64,000 nucleotides of DNA from Balamuthia mandrillaris (lineage: Eukaryota > Discosea > Longamoebia > Balamuthiidae): the NCBI GenBank assembly GCA_031835245.1, contig JAVKOQ010000159.1:52501-116500 (forward strand), written 5' to 3'. Below, piece by piece: positions 9,459-18,932 of the stretch. Position 1 is the first letter of the stretch, and each line of letters begins with the position of its first letter. The notes under the pieces are model-generated. The model had not been told where the DNA came from. It made no database searches and saw only the letters and a program-made list of their open reading frames with translations. The translations under genes and the position numbers were made by a program.

Positions 9459-10820
9459 TCACGTCTTTTTTGCTACAAACAGCTCTTGGAGGTCCAAGGG
9501 TAACATGGCAAGGTCCCACCGCTCCCGGCCTCCCGCTTCTCCTCCTCCTGCTTCGCTCCGCGTTCTCCTCACATAGCGCACACATTGCTCCTTCAAGCTC
9601 CTAGGCGCTCGGGCAATCGGTGGGTTGAACTCCACCAAAGGGGAATGGTCATTCGTTTTCGTTTCGATGTCCGTCAAACTCAAACCACAAGCCAGCCGCA
9701 AGGCCACTTTCATGGTGGTCGTCACGTTGATCTTTGGGTTGACGGAGGTGAAGACCAACGGGCATTTCATCGCTTTGGCATACCTTCTAGCTTGGGCCAA
9801 CACCTTAGCTTTGCTTTCTGTTAGTTCTGCTTCTGCTTTTCTTTCTTGGTCTCCTTCGCCTCCACCTCCTCCTGCTGCTTCTTCTTCTTTACTCGTCTCA
9901 TAGAACAAGTCAAACTTTGCGCCCACCAAAACACGATTAGTGGTTTTGTTGTGACGACGGCACTCTTGGTACCATGCCTTGATGTTAGCAAGGGTGTCGA
10001 GGCGTGTGAGATCGAAGAAGAACAGGATGACCGCTGCATCCTGGACCGCAAGAGGAAATGTCGTCTGTAAGTTGCGCTTTCCTGCTTTTGTTTTGTTGGG
10101 GAAGCAAGTGGTGAGCTCTTTAACTCTTTCTTTTTTTTCTTCCCCAACTCTTTTGCTATTTCTGTTGCTCATATTCTCCTGGTGTTCTTGTTAATGTTCA
10201 TCCCTTTTTGTGTTCTCTTTACTTCTTGTTCTTCTTCTTCTTCTTCTTGTTCTTCTTCTTCTTCTTCTTCTTCTTCTTCTTCTTCTTCTTCTTCTTCTTC
10301 TTCTTCTTCTTCTTCTTGTTCTTCTTGTTCTTGTTCTTGTTCTTGTTCTTGTTCTTGTTCTTCTTCTTCTTCTTCTTGTTCTTCTTGTTCTTCTTCTTCT
10401 TCTTCTTCTTCTTCTTCTTCTTCTTGTTCTTCTTCTTCTTCTTCTTCTTGTTCTTCTTCTTCTTCTTCTTCTTCTTCTTCTTCTTCTTCTTCTTCTTCTT
10501 CTATCGTTTTCTTTCTCTCCTTTAACACCAAAATACCTGCTTCCCAAAGCGAAAACGTGACAAACTGTTTGCCAACTTTGACCTTCTTCTCCATGAAGCC
10601 CCAATGATAAAAGTCCACCGCATCCAGCGAGCACTTGCCTTCCACAAAAGCAGTCATAAAACTGGTCTATCTCGTCCCACCGGAGGATGCACAGAGTCAG
10701 CCAAAAACGGAAACACAAAGCACAAGAAACAAACATTCTTACTTTACCGCACATGCTATCTCCCACCAACGCCACCTTCAGCACAAGGTCTTCTTCGCGC
10801 CTCTGCTTTTCTTCATTCAT
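9459..10820 (-). CDS. Spg1/Tem1-like small GTPase with atypical G3 motif
   Basis: Exons 10743-10820, 10537-10666 and 9459-10081 total 831 nt (276 residues). P-loop GDSMCGKTS lies at residues 20-28. FYHWGFMEKKVKV..VTFSLWEAGGKR, DAAVILFFFDLTR..TLANIKAWYQECR, VLVGAKFDLF and QARRYAKAMKCPLVFTSVNPKINV follow the Spg1/Tem1 pattern closely (family: GVNFMEK, FSIWDLGGQREF, DLTRxSTL, VGTKYD, QARxFAKAM). Spg1/Tem1 starts the septation/mitotic-exit signalling cascade. Oddities are G3 reading WEAGGK instead of WDxGGQ, so both the Mg-linked Asp and the catalytic Gln are changed, a Gly/Glu-rich insert after VGAKFDLFYETSK, and a C-terminal extension of about 60 residues. The second intron is mostly AAG repeat. 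Confidence 0.85.
10208..10502. repeat. Long CTT/CTTGTT microsatellite in an intron
   Basis: Nearly 300 bases of TTC triplets with interspersed TTCTTG units, inside intron 2 of the Spg1-like gene. It is purine-rich on the sense strand, unlike most such repeats here. Confidence 0.95.
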
Positions 10821-10890
10821 CTTTGTCTTTTTATTTTTGTTCAGTTAAAAAAGAAAGTAAATGGGAAAAAGAAGAGGAGTGAAAGTTGTT

Positions 10891-12553
10891 TTACTGTTTT
10901 GGTGTGTCTTTACGAGAAGCATATTCAGTCCATGAGCCATCAAACACGCGTGCGCTCTTTCCCAACGTCTCCAAAGCCAACGCCAAGACCGATGCCGTCA
11001 CCCCGCTTCCGCAAGAAGTTATGATCGGTTTGGTCAAGTCCACTCCCTTCTCCTTCACCAACAACTCTACCAGCTCCTCTTTTGGCTTTAGTTTCAGGAA
11101 AGAAGAGGAGGAGGCAGAGAAAGAAGGATGGAAGAGGTCGGTGTGCGGTAAGGAGATGCTATAAGGGATGTGGCCAGAGGGAATGCCTGGTCGGGGCTCT
11201 GGCTCTTTTCCTTCGAACCTTCCTTTGGGGCGTGCATCTAAGATTTGAGCTCTCTCTTCCTCGTTTTTTGCTTCTTTTAACATGAAGAGTTCTTTCTCTT
11301 TGGTTGTTTTGTCGGCTTGTTGTTGATGAAGTTGAATATTGGTTTTAGCGAGATTTGTGACGTAGTTGCAGTCTACGACGAGCTCTGGGTGAAAGTCAGC
11401 TTTATAAGAAGACGAAGAAGAAGAGCGGTTGACAAAGGCAGAAGATGATGATGATGAGATATCAACATCTTGTGGCCAGTTTTGAAACCCGCCCTCTAAT
11501 ACGGATATCTTTCCACGGTGACCATATACCTTTGGTTCGCGACAAGACAACCAAAAGTGAGAAACAACAGATACAGAGACAGAGAGAGAAAGTGAGAAAG
11601 GATACGAAAAGGGATAGGATACCCTGAAGGTCCACCACACTCTGTTCATCACACAAAGCACTCAAGAATCAGTAGATTGTCGTAATGTGAAAGAAGAGAG
11701 AAAGAGGGAACGGCGGAATGATGATAAAAGCAGAGAAGGAGGTAACAAGGAGAGAAGACGAACCTGGCGCTGGCCACGAATTGCCCGTTGCTGTTGTCGT
11801 AGATGAGGAGGTCATCGTTGTGATGGATGCCTAGCTGGTTCATCTTTTGTTCAAAGAATTCAGGAGTGGGCAGCATGTGAGGGAGCTGTGTTGTCTTATC
11901 CGCTATGTCATCGATATCAAAGTATACTGCGCCTATTTTTGATATTTTGTATTTGAGGAAGGAAGAAGGAAGAAGGAAGAAGGAAGGAAGAAGGAGGAGG
12001 AGGAAGAAGAAGAAGAAGAAGAAGAAGAAGAAGAAGAACAAGAAGAAGAAGAAGAAGAAGAAGAACAAGAAGAAGAAGAACAAGAAGAACAACAACAAGA
12101 AGACAAGAACAAGAAGCAAAAAGAGCAAGAAAAACAAGAAAAAGGAAGAAATAAAGAAAGAAGAAGAACTAGAACAAGAAGAAGACGAACGAATAGGAAG
12201 AAGAAGACGTAGCATACCAGGAATTTGGACTTTATGAGGCTTCTCGGGTTTCTTGAGGCTCCACGTGGCATCAACGAGGGTGACCCTTCCCAAATGTTGC
12301 TTCACCCATTCTGGACCCACCACCGGTCCTATTCTCCAACAAGAGCAAAAAACAAATGATTTGGTGGGTTCTAATCACATTTTTTTCAACAACAAAACGA
12401 CGGACCTGCATGCGAGGAGGAATAAGCGCGTTGTTCTCCAAAACGAGCAGAACGGAAGGGCAAAGAGCCTATGAAGGGCATGCTCCCCACGGCCGAGGAA
12501 GGCGACGGGCGCAGGCAAAGAAGACCACCACGAACGGTGCTGCTTGACTTCAT
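10891..12553 (-). CDS. 3-mercaptopyruvate/thiosulfate sulfurtransferase, two rhodanese domains, probable mitochondrial targeting
   Basis: Exon 1 (start at 12553) encodes a Ser/Arg-rich leader with almost no acidic residues (MKSSSTVRGG..LPFRSARFGEQRAYSSSHA), typical of a mitochondrial transit peptide. Rhodanese domain 1 follows: VVGPEWVKQHLGRVTLVDATW, GAVYFDIDDIADKTTQLPHMLPTPEFFEQKMNQLGI, LLIYDNSNGQFVASAR, VWWTF and VLEGGFQNWP. Domain 2 has ILDARPKGRFEGKEPEPRPGIPSGHIPYS and then IITSCGSGVTASVLALALETLG, with the catalytic Cys in the CGSGVTA loop that marks mercaptopyruvate sulfurtransferases, then VFDGSWTEYA. It moves sulfane sulfur in cysteine breakdown. A Ser-rich and Gln/Lys-rich insert separates the domains. 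The first long intron carries an AAG repeat. It shares a 228-bp divergent promoter with ALG3. Confidence 0.9.
11950..12205. repeat. AAG/GGAAGAA microsatellite in an intron
   Basis: Repeat tract inside an intron of the sulfurtransferase gene; CTT on the sense strand. Confidence 0.9.
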
Positions 12554-12781
12554 CTCTTTTTACAGGTTTATTTTATTTGTTTTCTTTGTCGTCAAAAACA
12601 TTTATATTTTCGTTCACTTTTCCGTCAAATGATCCGTCTGGAATGTAAAAAATGTAAATAATGTAAAGCATCAAAGGCGCGATTGGTATTTGGAATAAGA
12701 AAATTTTTGCATTTTTACCATGCTTTCCATTCCATCATTTTCGTGACGACATGAGAAAAATAAAATAAAAAAAGAACGAAG
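12554..12781. promoter_or_regulatory. Divergent promoter between sulfurtransferase and ALG3 genes
   Basis: 228 bases serve two start codons on opposite strands. GACGACATG at 12745-12753 is a copy of the half-site seen as a palindrome at 4813-4838, and TTGTCGTCA lies at about 12587. AT content is high. No TATA box is clear. Confidence 0.5.
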
Positions 12782-14985
12782 ATGAACAGCCAAGAAGAGG
12801 ACTACCATTACGATAGACGAACGCGCAAAACAAAGCCCGTTGTGGGCATGCGGGCGCTGCTGCGATTTCTATGGGACCCTTCCTACGCACTCTCCGTGGC
12901 GGTCGTTTTGTGGATCGGCGAACTCCTCTTCAATCTTCTCATCGTCCGATTTGTCGCTTGTAAATATTTTTCCTTTCTTTTCTGATCTTTTTATTATTTA
13001 TTTTAAAATCTGTTTTTTTTTTTAAAAAAAAAGATACAGAAATCGATTGGAAGGCGTACATGGAGGAAGTGGCGGGAGTGTTGGAGGAAGGCAACTACGA
13101 CTACACTCAGCTGGAAGGAGGGACCGGGCCGCTGGTCTATCCGGCCGGCTTTGTTTGGATCTATTCCGTCTTGTACTACCTCACCAACAAGGGAACGAAC
13201 ATCCTTATGGCTCAGGTTTGGGTTTTTATCACGCTCAGAGAGTGCGGAGAGAGAGCAGAGAGCAGAGAGGGAGAGAGAGAAGAGAAGAGAAGAGGGAAGC
13301 AGTACTCTTCAAAATTGCTGATGACATGGTTAAATCTATTGTAGTATTTGTTCGTGGGACTGTATATGGCATGTCTCGCCATTGTAATGAGCATCTATAT
13401 TCGCACCAAGGTACCTTCCTTTGCTACTTTTACTTATTCTTGTTCTTATTCTACATGTTCTTGTTCTTCTCGTGCTTGTTCTTGTTCTTGTTCTTCTTCT
13501 TGTTCTTCTTCTTCTTCTTCTTCTTCTTCTTGTTCTTGTTCTTCTTCTTCTTCTTCTTCTTCTTCTTCTTCTTCTTCTTCTTCTTCTTCTTCTTCTTCTT
13601 CTTCTTCTGTAGAAAATGAGTCGCTCCCTTCTTCTCATTTTTTTTTTAAAAAAACAAAACAAATAGTGTCCCCCATGGCTTCTATTTCTGTTGTGTTTGT
13701 CAAAGAGGATACATTCCATTTTCGCGCTTCGCCTCTTCAATGACTGTTTTGCTATGTTCTTCCTCTATATCGCTGTCTACCTCTTCACACATCATCGTTG
13801 GCTCATTGGTTGCATTATTTACTCGTTCGTCTTCCTCTTTCTTGTCGTTTCTTGTTTCTTTCTTTCTTTCTTTCTTTCATTCTTTTTCTAATGGTCGTCT
13901 ATTTCTTAGGGTGGCTCTTTCTGTCAAAATGAACATTCTTTTATTTGCTCCCCCACTTGCTCTTCTCCTTGTCAAATCGGTGGGCGTCTTGCGTGCTCTC
14001 TGCTACGCCTTCCTCTGTCTTATTCTTCAGGTTTGCTATCTTTCTACTTCATTAGACAAAGTTCTTCCTTTATCTTTCTGCTCTCTCTCGTTTTTCTTTT
14101 GTCCCTTGTGTTTAGTCCTTTCTTTTCGCTTCTCTATATCCCTTTATTAAACACAAATATCAACAAACAGGTGTTAGTTGCATTGCCTTTCTTACAAGTA
14201 AATGCATGGGGCTATTTGGCGCGCAGCTTCAACTTTGGGCGTCAGTTTCTCTTCGTGTGGAGCGTCAACTGGCAGTTTTTGCAGGAGGAGACGTTTTTGG
14301 GCGGCACGTGGGCGCTTTCCTTGTTGGCTCTCCACTTGACGGCCCTTCTCCTGTTCCTCTTTTTGAAGTGGTGCAAAGAGGAGGGAGGACCCCTTCGTGT
14401 GGTGTGGAAGGGATTCGACTCTTCGATGCTCTCCACCACCAAGCTGCTTGATGCAGAACGTACGTGTTTATGTTTTGAGTTTTATTTATTTCCCAAAGTT
14501 TATTGAATGTTATACGCGTATCTAGATATTGTGCTGCTGCTGTTTACTGGCAACTTTATAGGAATCGTCTGCGCGCGCTCTCTGCATTACCAATTCTACG
14601 TTTGGTACTTCCACACGATTCCGTTCCTTCTGCATCACCTCGAATATCCTCGCCATCTCAAGTTCGTACTCCTTTCTTCTCGTATCTTCCTTTCTGCACT
14701 CGTCGTTTTCTGTTTTCTGTTTTTCTTTTGCATACTTTTTTTCTTCTTCAAAACAAGACTGACAAAATAAACAAACATAGAGTGATCCTGTTTTGTTGCA
14801 TAGAAGCTTTATGGAACGTGTACCCATCCACCCCAACAAGTTCCGCCTGTCTTCTATTCTGCCACGTCGTGCTGCTTCTCGGATTGCTCCTCGCTCCTAT
14901 CCCTTCTCCGTTTTCCTCTTCCACCGCTGCCTCCTCCGCTTCTTCTGCTGCTTCCAACAACAAACACCATAATAAGACACTTTAA
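12782..14985 (+). CDS. ALG3: ALG3 dolichyl-P-Man:Man5GlcNAc2-PP-dolichol alpha-1,3-mannosyltransferase
   Basis: About eight exons (12782-12960, 13033-13215, about 13346-13410, about 13668-13820, about 13911-14029, 14171-14460, about 14532-14661, about 14804-14985). Diagnostic stretches are [88 protein letters not shown] and [21 protein letters not shown], and near the end [18 protein letters not shown]; all are in ALG3 order. The enzyme sits in the ER membrane and adds the first dolichol-phosphate-mannose residue on the luminal side in N-glycan precursor assembly. Length is near the usual 430-450 residues. Intron 3 carries a CTT repeat. The stop is 7 bases from the stop codon of the convergent F-box/RCC1 gene. 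Confidence 0.95.
13433..13610. repeat. CTT/CTTGTT microsatellite in an intron
   Basis: TTC triplets with TTG interruptions in intron 3 of ALG3, sense strand pyrimidine-rich. Confidence 0.95.
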
Positions 14986-14992
14986 GAACAGA

Positions 14993-16111
14993 TTATTGGG
15001 AGCTTCTTTCGTTTTGCTCAAGAGACTTCATCCTTGCGATTCGTTTCTCGAATCGTACAGTTGCGTTTTGTAAGTTATCCATTGCACATCCTATTTCATC
15101 TTTACCAACCAAGGAAAGAAGAATCTCAGCAAAGAACGAAAGAAAATAGAATCAAGAAACGAAAAGGAGAGAACGATAAGCAAGGGAATAAACGGTAGAT
15201 GGTACCAGCAAGAGCAAGACTAAAGTTTCTGCCGCAACTGACTTGCACAATGTTCTCCTGGGCGAGGGCTTTGACGGGCATCGGCGTGGGTGTTGATTTC
15301 GTCGTCCCACCCAGGCCTAATCTCTTGTATTCTTCGTCCTCCGAGCCGCATGAATATACGTGTCCGCTTCCTATTTCGTGCATAGCGTATTGAACAAAGG
15401 AAGGGAACACGAGAAACTACAATTTTTTTAAAAAAAAGGGAGAAAGAAAGTACCAGTGAGGAAGAGAGTATGAAACTCATTGGAGGCGATATGTGCCAAA
15501 GGAATGTCGGCAAAGGTTGGAATGGAATGAGGTGTGGTGACGGAAGTCTCGTGGCCCAATCCTAAGCGGCCATGCACATTACACCCAAATGTAAGCACTT
15601 TTCCGGTCTCTGCATTCATTGTTGGTTTAAAACAAAGAACAAAAAAAAGCATAAAAAGAAAAATGACAAAACGAACCACTTATGATGAATGTTTGGTGTC
15701 TTCCAGTTTCGATCCTGCTGATCGCAACACCATCCACATTTTTCACATGCTTTGGCGTCATGCTGCTGGATGTATGATCATACCCTAGCGCTCCGTGATA
15801 AGCCCTTTAGTTGTTGTTTATTTTTCGTTTGCATGATGGAGGTTAAAGAACAGAAAAAGTAACAAAAAACCAAAACGAGAACTGAAGAAGAAGAAGAAGA
15901 AGAAGAAGAACAAGAAGAAGAAGAAGAACAAGAAGAAGAACAAGAAGAAGAAGAAGAAGAAGAAGAAGAAGAAGAAGAAGAACAAGAAGAACAAGAACAA
16001 GAACAAGAACAAGAAGATCCGTAAGACAAGATAAACCATACCATCCCCATGAATAGAGCTTTCCACTATCTGTAGAAAATATTCTTAACAAATTGATGGA
16101 AAGGAAACAAG

Positions 16112-16150
<39 letters not shown>

Positions 16151-17360
16151 AGAAAAACTAAAACGAATTGATTACCAGCAAGAGCAAGCACATGGAAGCC
16201 ACCAGATGCAATTTGAACGATTCTAGGTTGAGGAGCCGTCTCCTCAAAGAGAACAACGGTAGGAACTGGGCAGTTGTCTAAGCTGCCTTGGCCTGGGCAT
16301 CCTTGTGATCCTCCGCCCCATGCAAAGACTTTTCCTTCTTCTACAGTTTAAAAACAAAGAAATAAATTAAACAAGAGAAGACAAGAACATCAAAGAAGAA
16401 AAATGGAGAGACCCGTCAAAGCAACACTGTGGTAAATGCCAACGGCCACTTGGACAACGCGATGTCCTCGCAAGGCAGGAATCACTGCCGGTTGTGCAGC
16501 AGGATACTCAACAGTAGTTCTCCCCAATTGGATTCCTCCTGTTCCCCATGAATAAACTTCTCCTTTACCTATTAAAGAGGAAGGAAATGAAAAGAGTGGA
16601 GCGAAACGAGAAGCAGATCAGAATGGAAGGAAAGGAAAGGAAAGAAAGGAAAGAGGGAAAGAAAGAAAGAAACGACAAGAAAGAACAAAGAAGAATACGA
16701 AGAACACGCACACGCACGAACACACACAATACGTACAAGTGACGGCTAAGGAGTGGAATTCACTGGTAGCCACATAAACCACGCGCTCATGACAGAGCTC
16801 CTTCACAACGGCCGGCTCGTTGTTGTTGGACGCATCCGGACCCAACTTCCACACCCTGCCTCGGCTGTCCAGCAAGAGGGCGCACCCCCAGCCCGACGAG
16901 ATCTGCACAATGTCCGCCTCCTTGAGGAGGGGTATGGTCCAGAGCTGAACCGTTGAAGGACCTTGCTCGCTCGATGCATGATGAGGAGGTGAATAGGCCT
17001 CCAGGTAAGGTTTGTTGCCGTCTAAACTGCCCCAAATCAAAAGCGTTTTGCGTTTCTCTGGAGATTTTTATTTTTTGTGAGCGATGTGAAAAAGAAGAAA
17101 GAAGGAAGGAAGGAAGGAAGGGGGAAACCTCTGGTTTGGAGGAGCTCTTTCCAAGTGCGACAGACTTGAGCGGCACTTCTGACCTGTCGGCCTTGAAGGC
17201 TGGAGAGGATCAGGTGCCAGATTTCAACGGGCAGGAGTTGAAGGCCATCTTCCGTTTCCCCAAGTGAAAGGCCTTTGGCGAACGCCTCCTGCAGCTCCTT
17301 GGCGCCGCCATCTTCTTCTTCCGCAGCAGCAGCAGTACAGCTGTTAGTTCCTCTGCTCAT
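14993..17360 (-). CDS. F-box protein with RCC1 (beta-propeller) repeats
   Basis: The first exon (start 17360) has an F-box, LQLLPVEIWHLILSSLQGRQVRSAAQVCRTWKEL (about residues 38-75), after an Ala/Glu-rich leader. Later exons each encode about one RCC1-type blade: LKEADIVQISSGWGCALLLDSRGRVW, RVVYVATSEFHSLAVT, GEVYSWGTGGIQLG, RVVQVAVGIYHSVAL, GKVFAWGGGSQGCPGQG, IVQIASGGFHVLALA, GKLYSWGWYG, GKVLTFGCNVHGRLGLGH, LAHIASNEFHTLFLT, GHVYSCGSEDEEYKRLGLGG, IVQVSCGRNFSLALA. About six or seven blades make one propeller. Such proteins are probably SCF ubiquitin-ligase adaptors. The last exon is inferred from a phase-compatible acceptor near 15100 and ends in a short helix; that part is uncertain. Introns carry AAG and GA repeats. 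Confidence 0.8.
15883..16018. repeat. AAG/CAAGAA microsatellite in an intron
   Basis: Repeat tract inside an intron of the F-box/RCC1 gene; CTT on the sense strand. A (GA)n run at 16109-16147 lies in the next intron portion. Confidence 0.9.
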
Positions 17361-17401
17361 CTTTTTTCTTTTCGGTCAAAATCTTTTGATCGGCCAATCC
17401 A

Positions 17402-17518
17402 CCAATAGAAATTCGAAAATTTGGATCAAGCTTCATCTCCAGCCAATAGAAATTCGAAAACTTAGATTAAGATTTATCTCCAGCGAATGAAAATTCAAAC
17501 ATCTATCAGTGATCTACG
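17402..17518. promoter_or_regulatory. 41-bp direct repeats with CCAAT and TTCGAA words upstream of F-box/RCC1 gene
   Basis: Copies at 17402-17442 and 17443-17483 share CCAATAGAAATTCGAAAA at the start and ATCTCCAG at the end. A third, decayed copy starts at 17484. They lie 42-160 bases upstream of the F-box/RCC1 start codon on the minus strand, the expected promoter position. The rest of 17361-17813 shows nothing further. Direct evidence of function is lacking. Confidence 0.65.
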
Positions 17519-17813
17519 TGGAGGGACACGCGCACAAAGGCTCTGCAAGAATGCCTGTTGCAACAACTCTCTTCCTCTCCAGGCAGAGAGAGCGAGGAGG
17601 AGGAGGTCTTCTTGAGCAAGCGTCGTGTTGAAGGAGCATGCATCTCGTGTTTCCTCTTTCTTTTCTATCAGCCCGTTCGTATCGTATTTCGTTTCTTTTT
17701 AGGCCAGCCAGACCTTTCCTTCCCAGGCTTTCTTGTCGTGTCCTTCTCTTTCCTCCTCTTCTTCTCCTTTAAAGGCGCTCTTTCTCTTTGTGTGCACTTG
17801 TTATCCCAGCAAT

Positions 17814-18421
17814 CTATTGTTGTTGCACGTTGCTGAGCTCTTCGCTACCAACTATCTCTGTTTCTGTTTTTGCTGCTTGTACTTCTTCTTTTACTTCTCG
17901 ACTGTCATCGTTGAAGCTTTCTGTTGTGCTTCCTTCAACACTTTCCACCGTTTTTGTCTCCTCTTTTTCTTTCTTTTCTTCTTCTTCTTCTCTCTGTGGC
18001 GCGAGCTTGTGAACGCATTCTCTCTCTGCCTGCCGTTGCGGTAGGGGGACCACGCTTTGCTTGGGTCTTCCCTCCAGCTCAGCCCAAGGGTCCTCCAAGA
18101 ACGAGGCCTTGAAATAAGGTCCGCTTGGAGCGGCATCCCTTCCTCCCCTTCCTCGGTCCCTCCCTCGTCCTCTGCCCCCAAAGCCACCCCCTCTTCTGTG
18201 GTTGTCATAATAGGGTTGCCCTCTTTGTCTTTTGTTGTGGTAAAAGCGGTTCCCTCCCTCTCTTCCTCCTCCACCTCCCCCACCTCTTCGTTTGTTTGGG
18301 TTGAAGTGTGGAGAAGGAACAAAGGAGGGTGGTAGCTGGTGAACCGGTTGTGCTCCTCCCAAAGGTGGAAGAGGCAGTAATCCTCCTGTCTGCTGCGGCT
18401 GTAGAGAAGAGAGAAAGAGGG

Positions 18422-18466
<45 letters not shown>

Positions 18467-18563
18467 AAAGAGTTAGTGCGTCACTCAGGTGAGATGTTGA
18501 GGGAAAAAGAGAAAGAACAACCACAAAAAAACGGACCTTCTTGCCTTGCTTCTCTGTTTGCAT
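17814..18563 (-). CDS. Arg/Gly-rich (RGG) protein with a conserved-looking FLEDPW motif
   Basis: Two exons, 18537-18563 and 17814-18398, give 203 residues. After a short first exon (MQTEKQGKK) come a Pro-rich segment, an RGG-type region (RRGGGGGGGREGG, RRGGGFGGRGRGRDRGRGGR, about residues 45-110) and GPYFKASFLEDPWAELEGR. A long Glu/Lys-rich C-terminus follows. RGG boxes bind RNA and are methylated on Arg, so a nuclear or RNP role is plausible. I do not recognise a named family; the FKASFLEDPW block in otherwise low-complexity sequence is the best query. The single intron holds GT and GA dinucleotide repeats. Confidence 0.65.
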
Positions 18564-18932
18564 TTCTTTCCTTTTCTTTTCTTTCGTCTTTTTGACCTAT
18601 TGGCCTCTGTTGTTGCTCACCCGAAAAAAATATTATCGACATTACGATAGAATCACTGCTGCTCTAGCGTCTACAAAAAAAAAGATTAAAAAAGTATTAT
18701 CAACAAAATCTAAGTTTATTCGAATTATTTTGCGCTTAGTTTCATGTCGTCACGAATTATTTTTTTTTTGATATGCGGTAATGATCTATTTTCATTAATA
18801 TAGAACATATAATGCAGCCATAGTAATAAAAAAAAAGCGGCGAATAAAGAAGAACGAACTTGCTGGCACCCTCTCTCTCTGCTTCGGTTTGAACCTTTCA
18901 CTCTGAAGACAAAAAACAACAAAAAAGAGCGA
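18564..18932. promoter_or_regulatory. Divergent promoter between RGG protein and SAM-kinase genes
   Basis: 369 AT-rich bases between two opposite start codons. CATGTCGTC at 18743-18751 is another copy of the palindromic half-site; TTATCGACATTACG lies at about 18632. No other structure is seen. Confidence 0.45.

Noticed and set aside
10182-10607. Long frames of poly-Ser, poly-Phe, poly-Leu or poly-Glu/Arg over the triplet repeat
   Set aside because: They are the six readings of a CTT/AAG microsatellite inside the Spg1-like intron, not genes.
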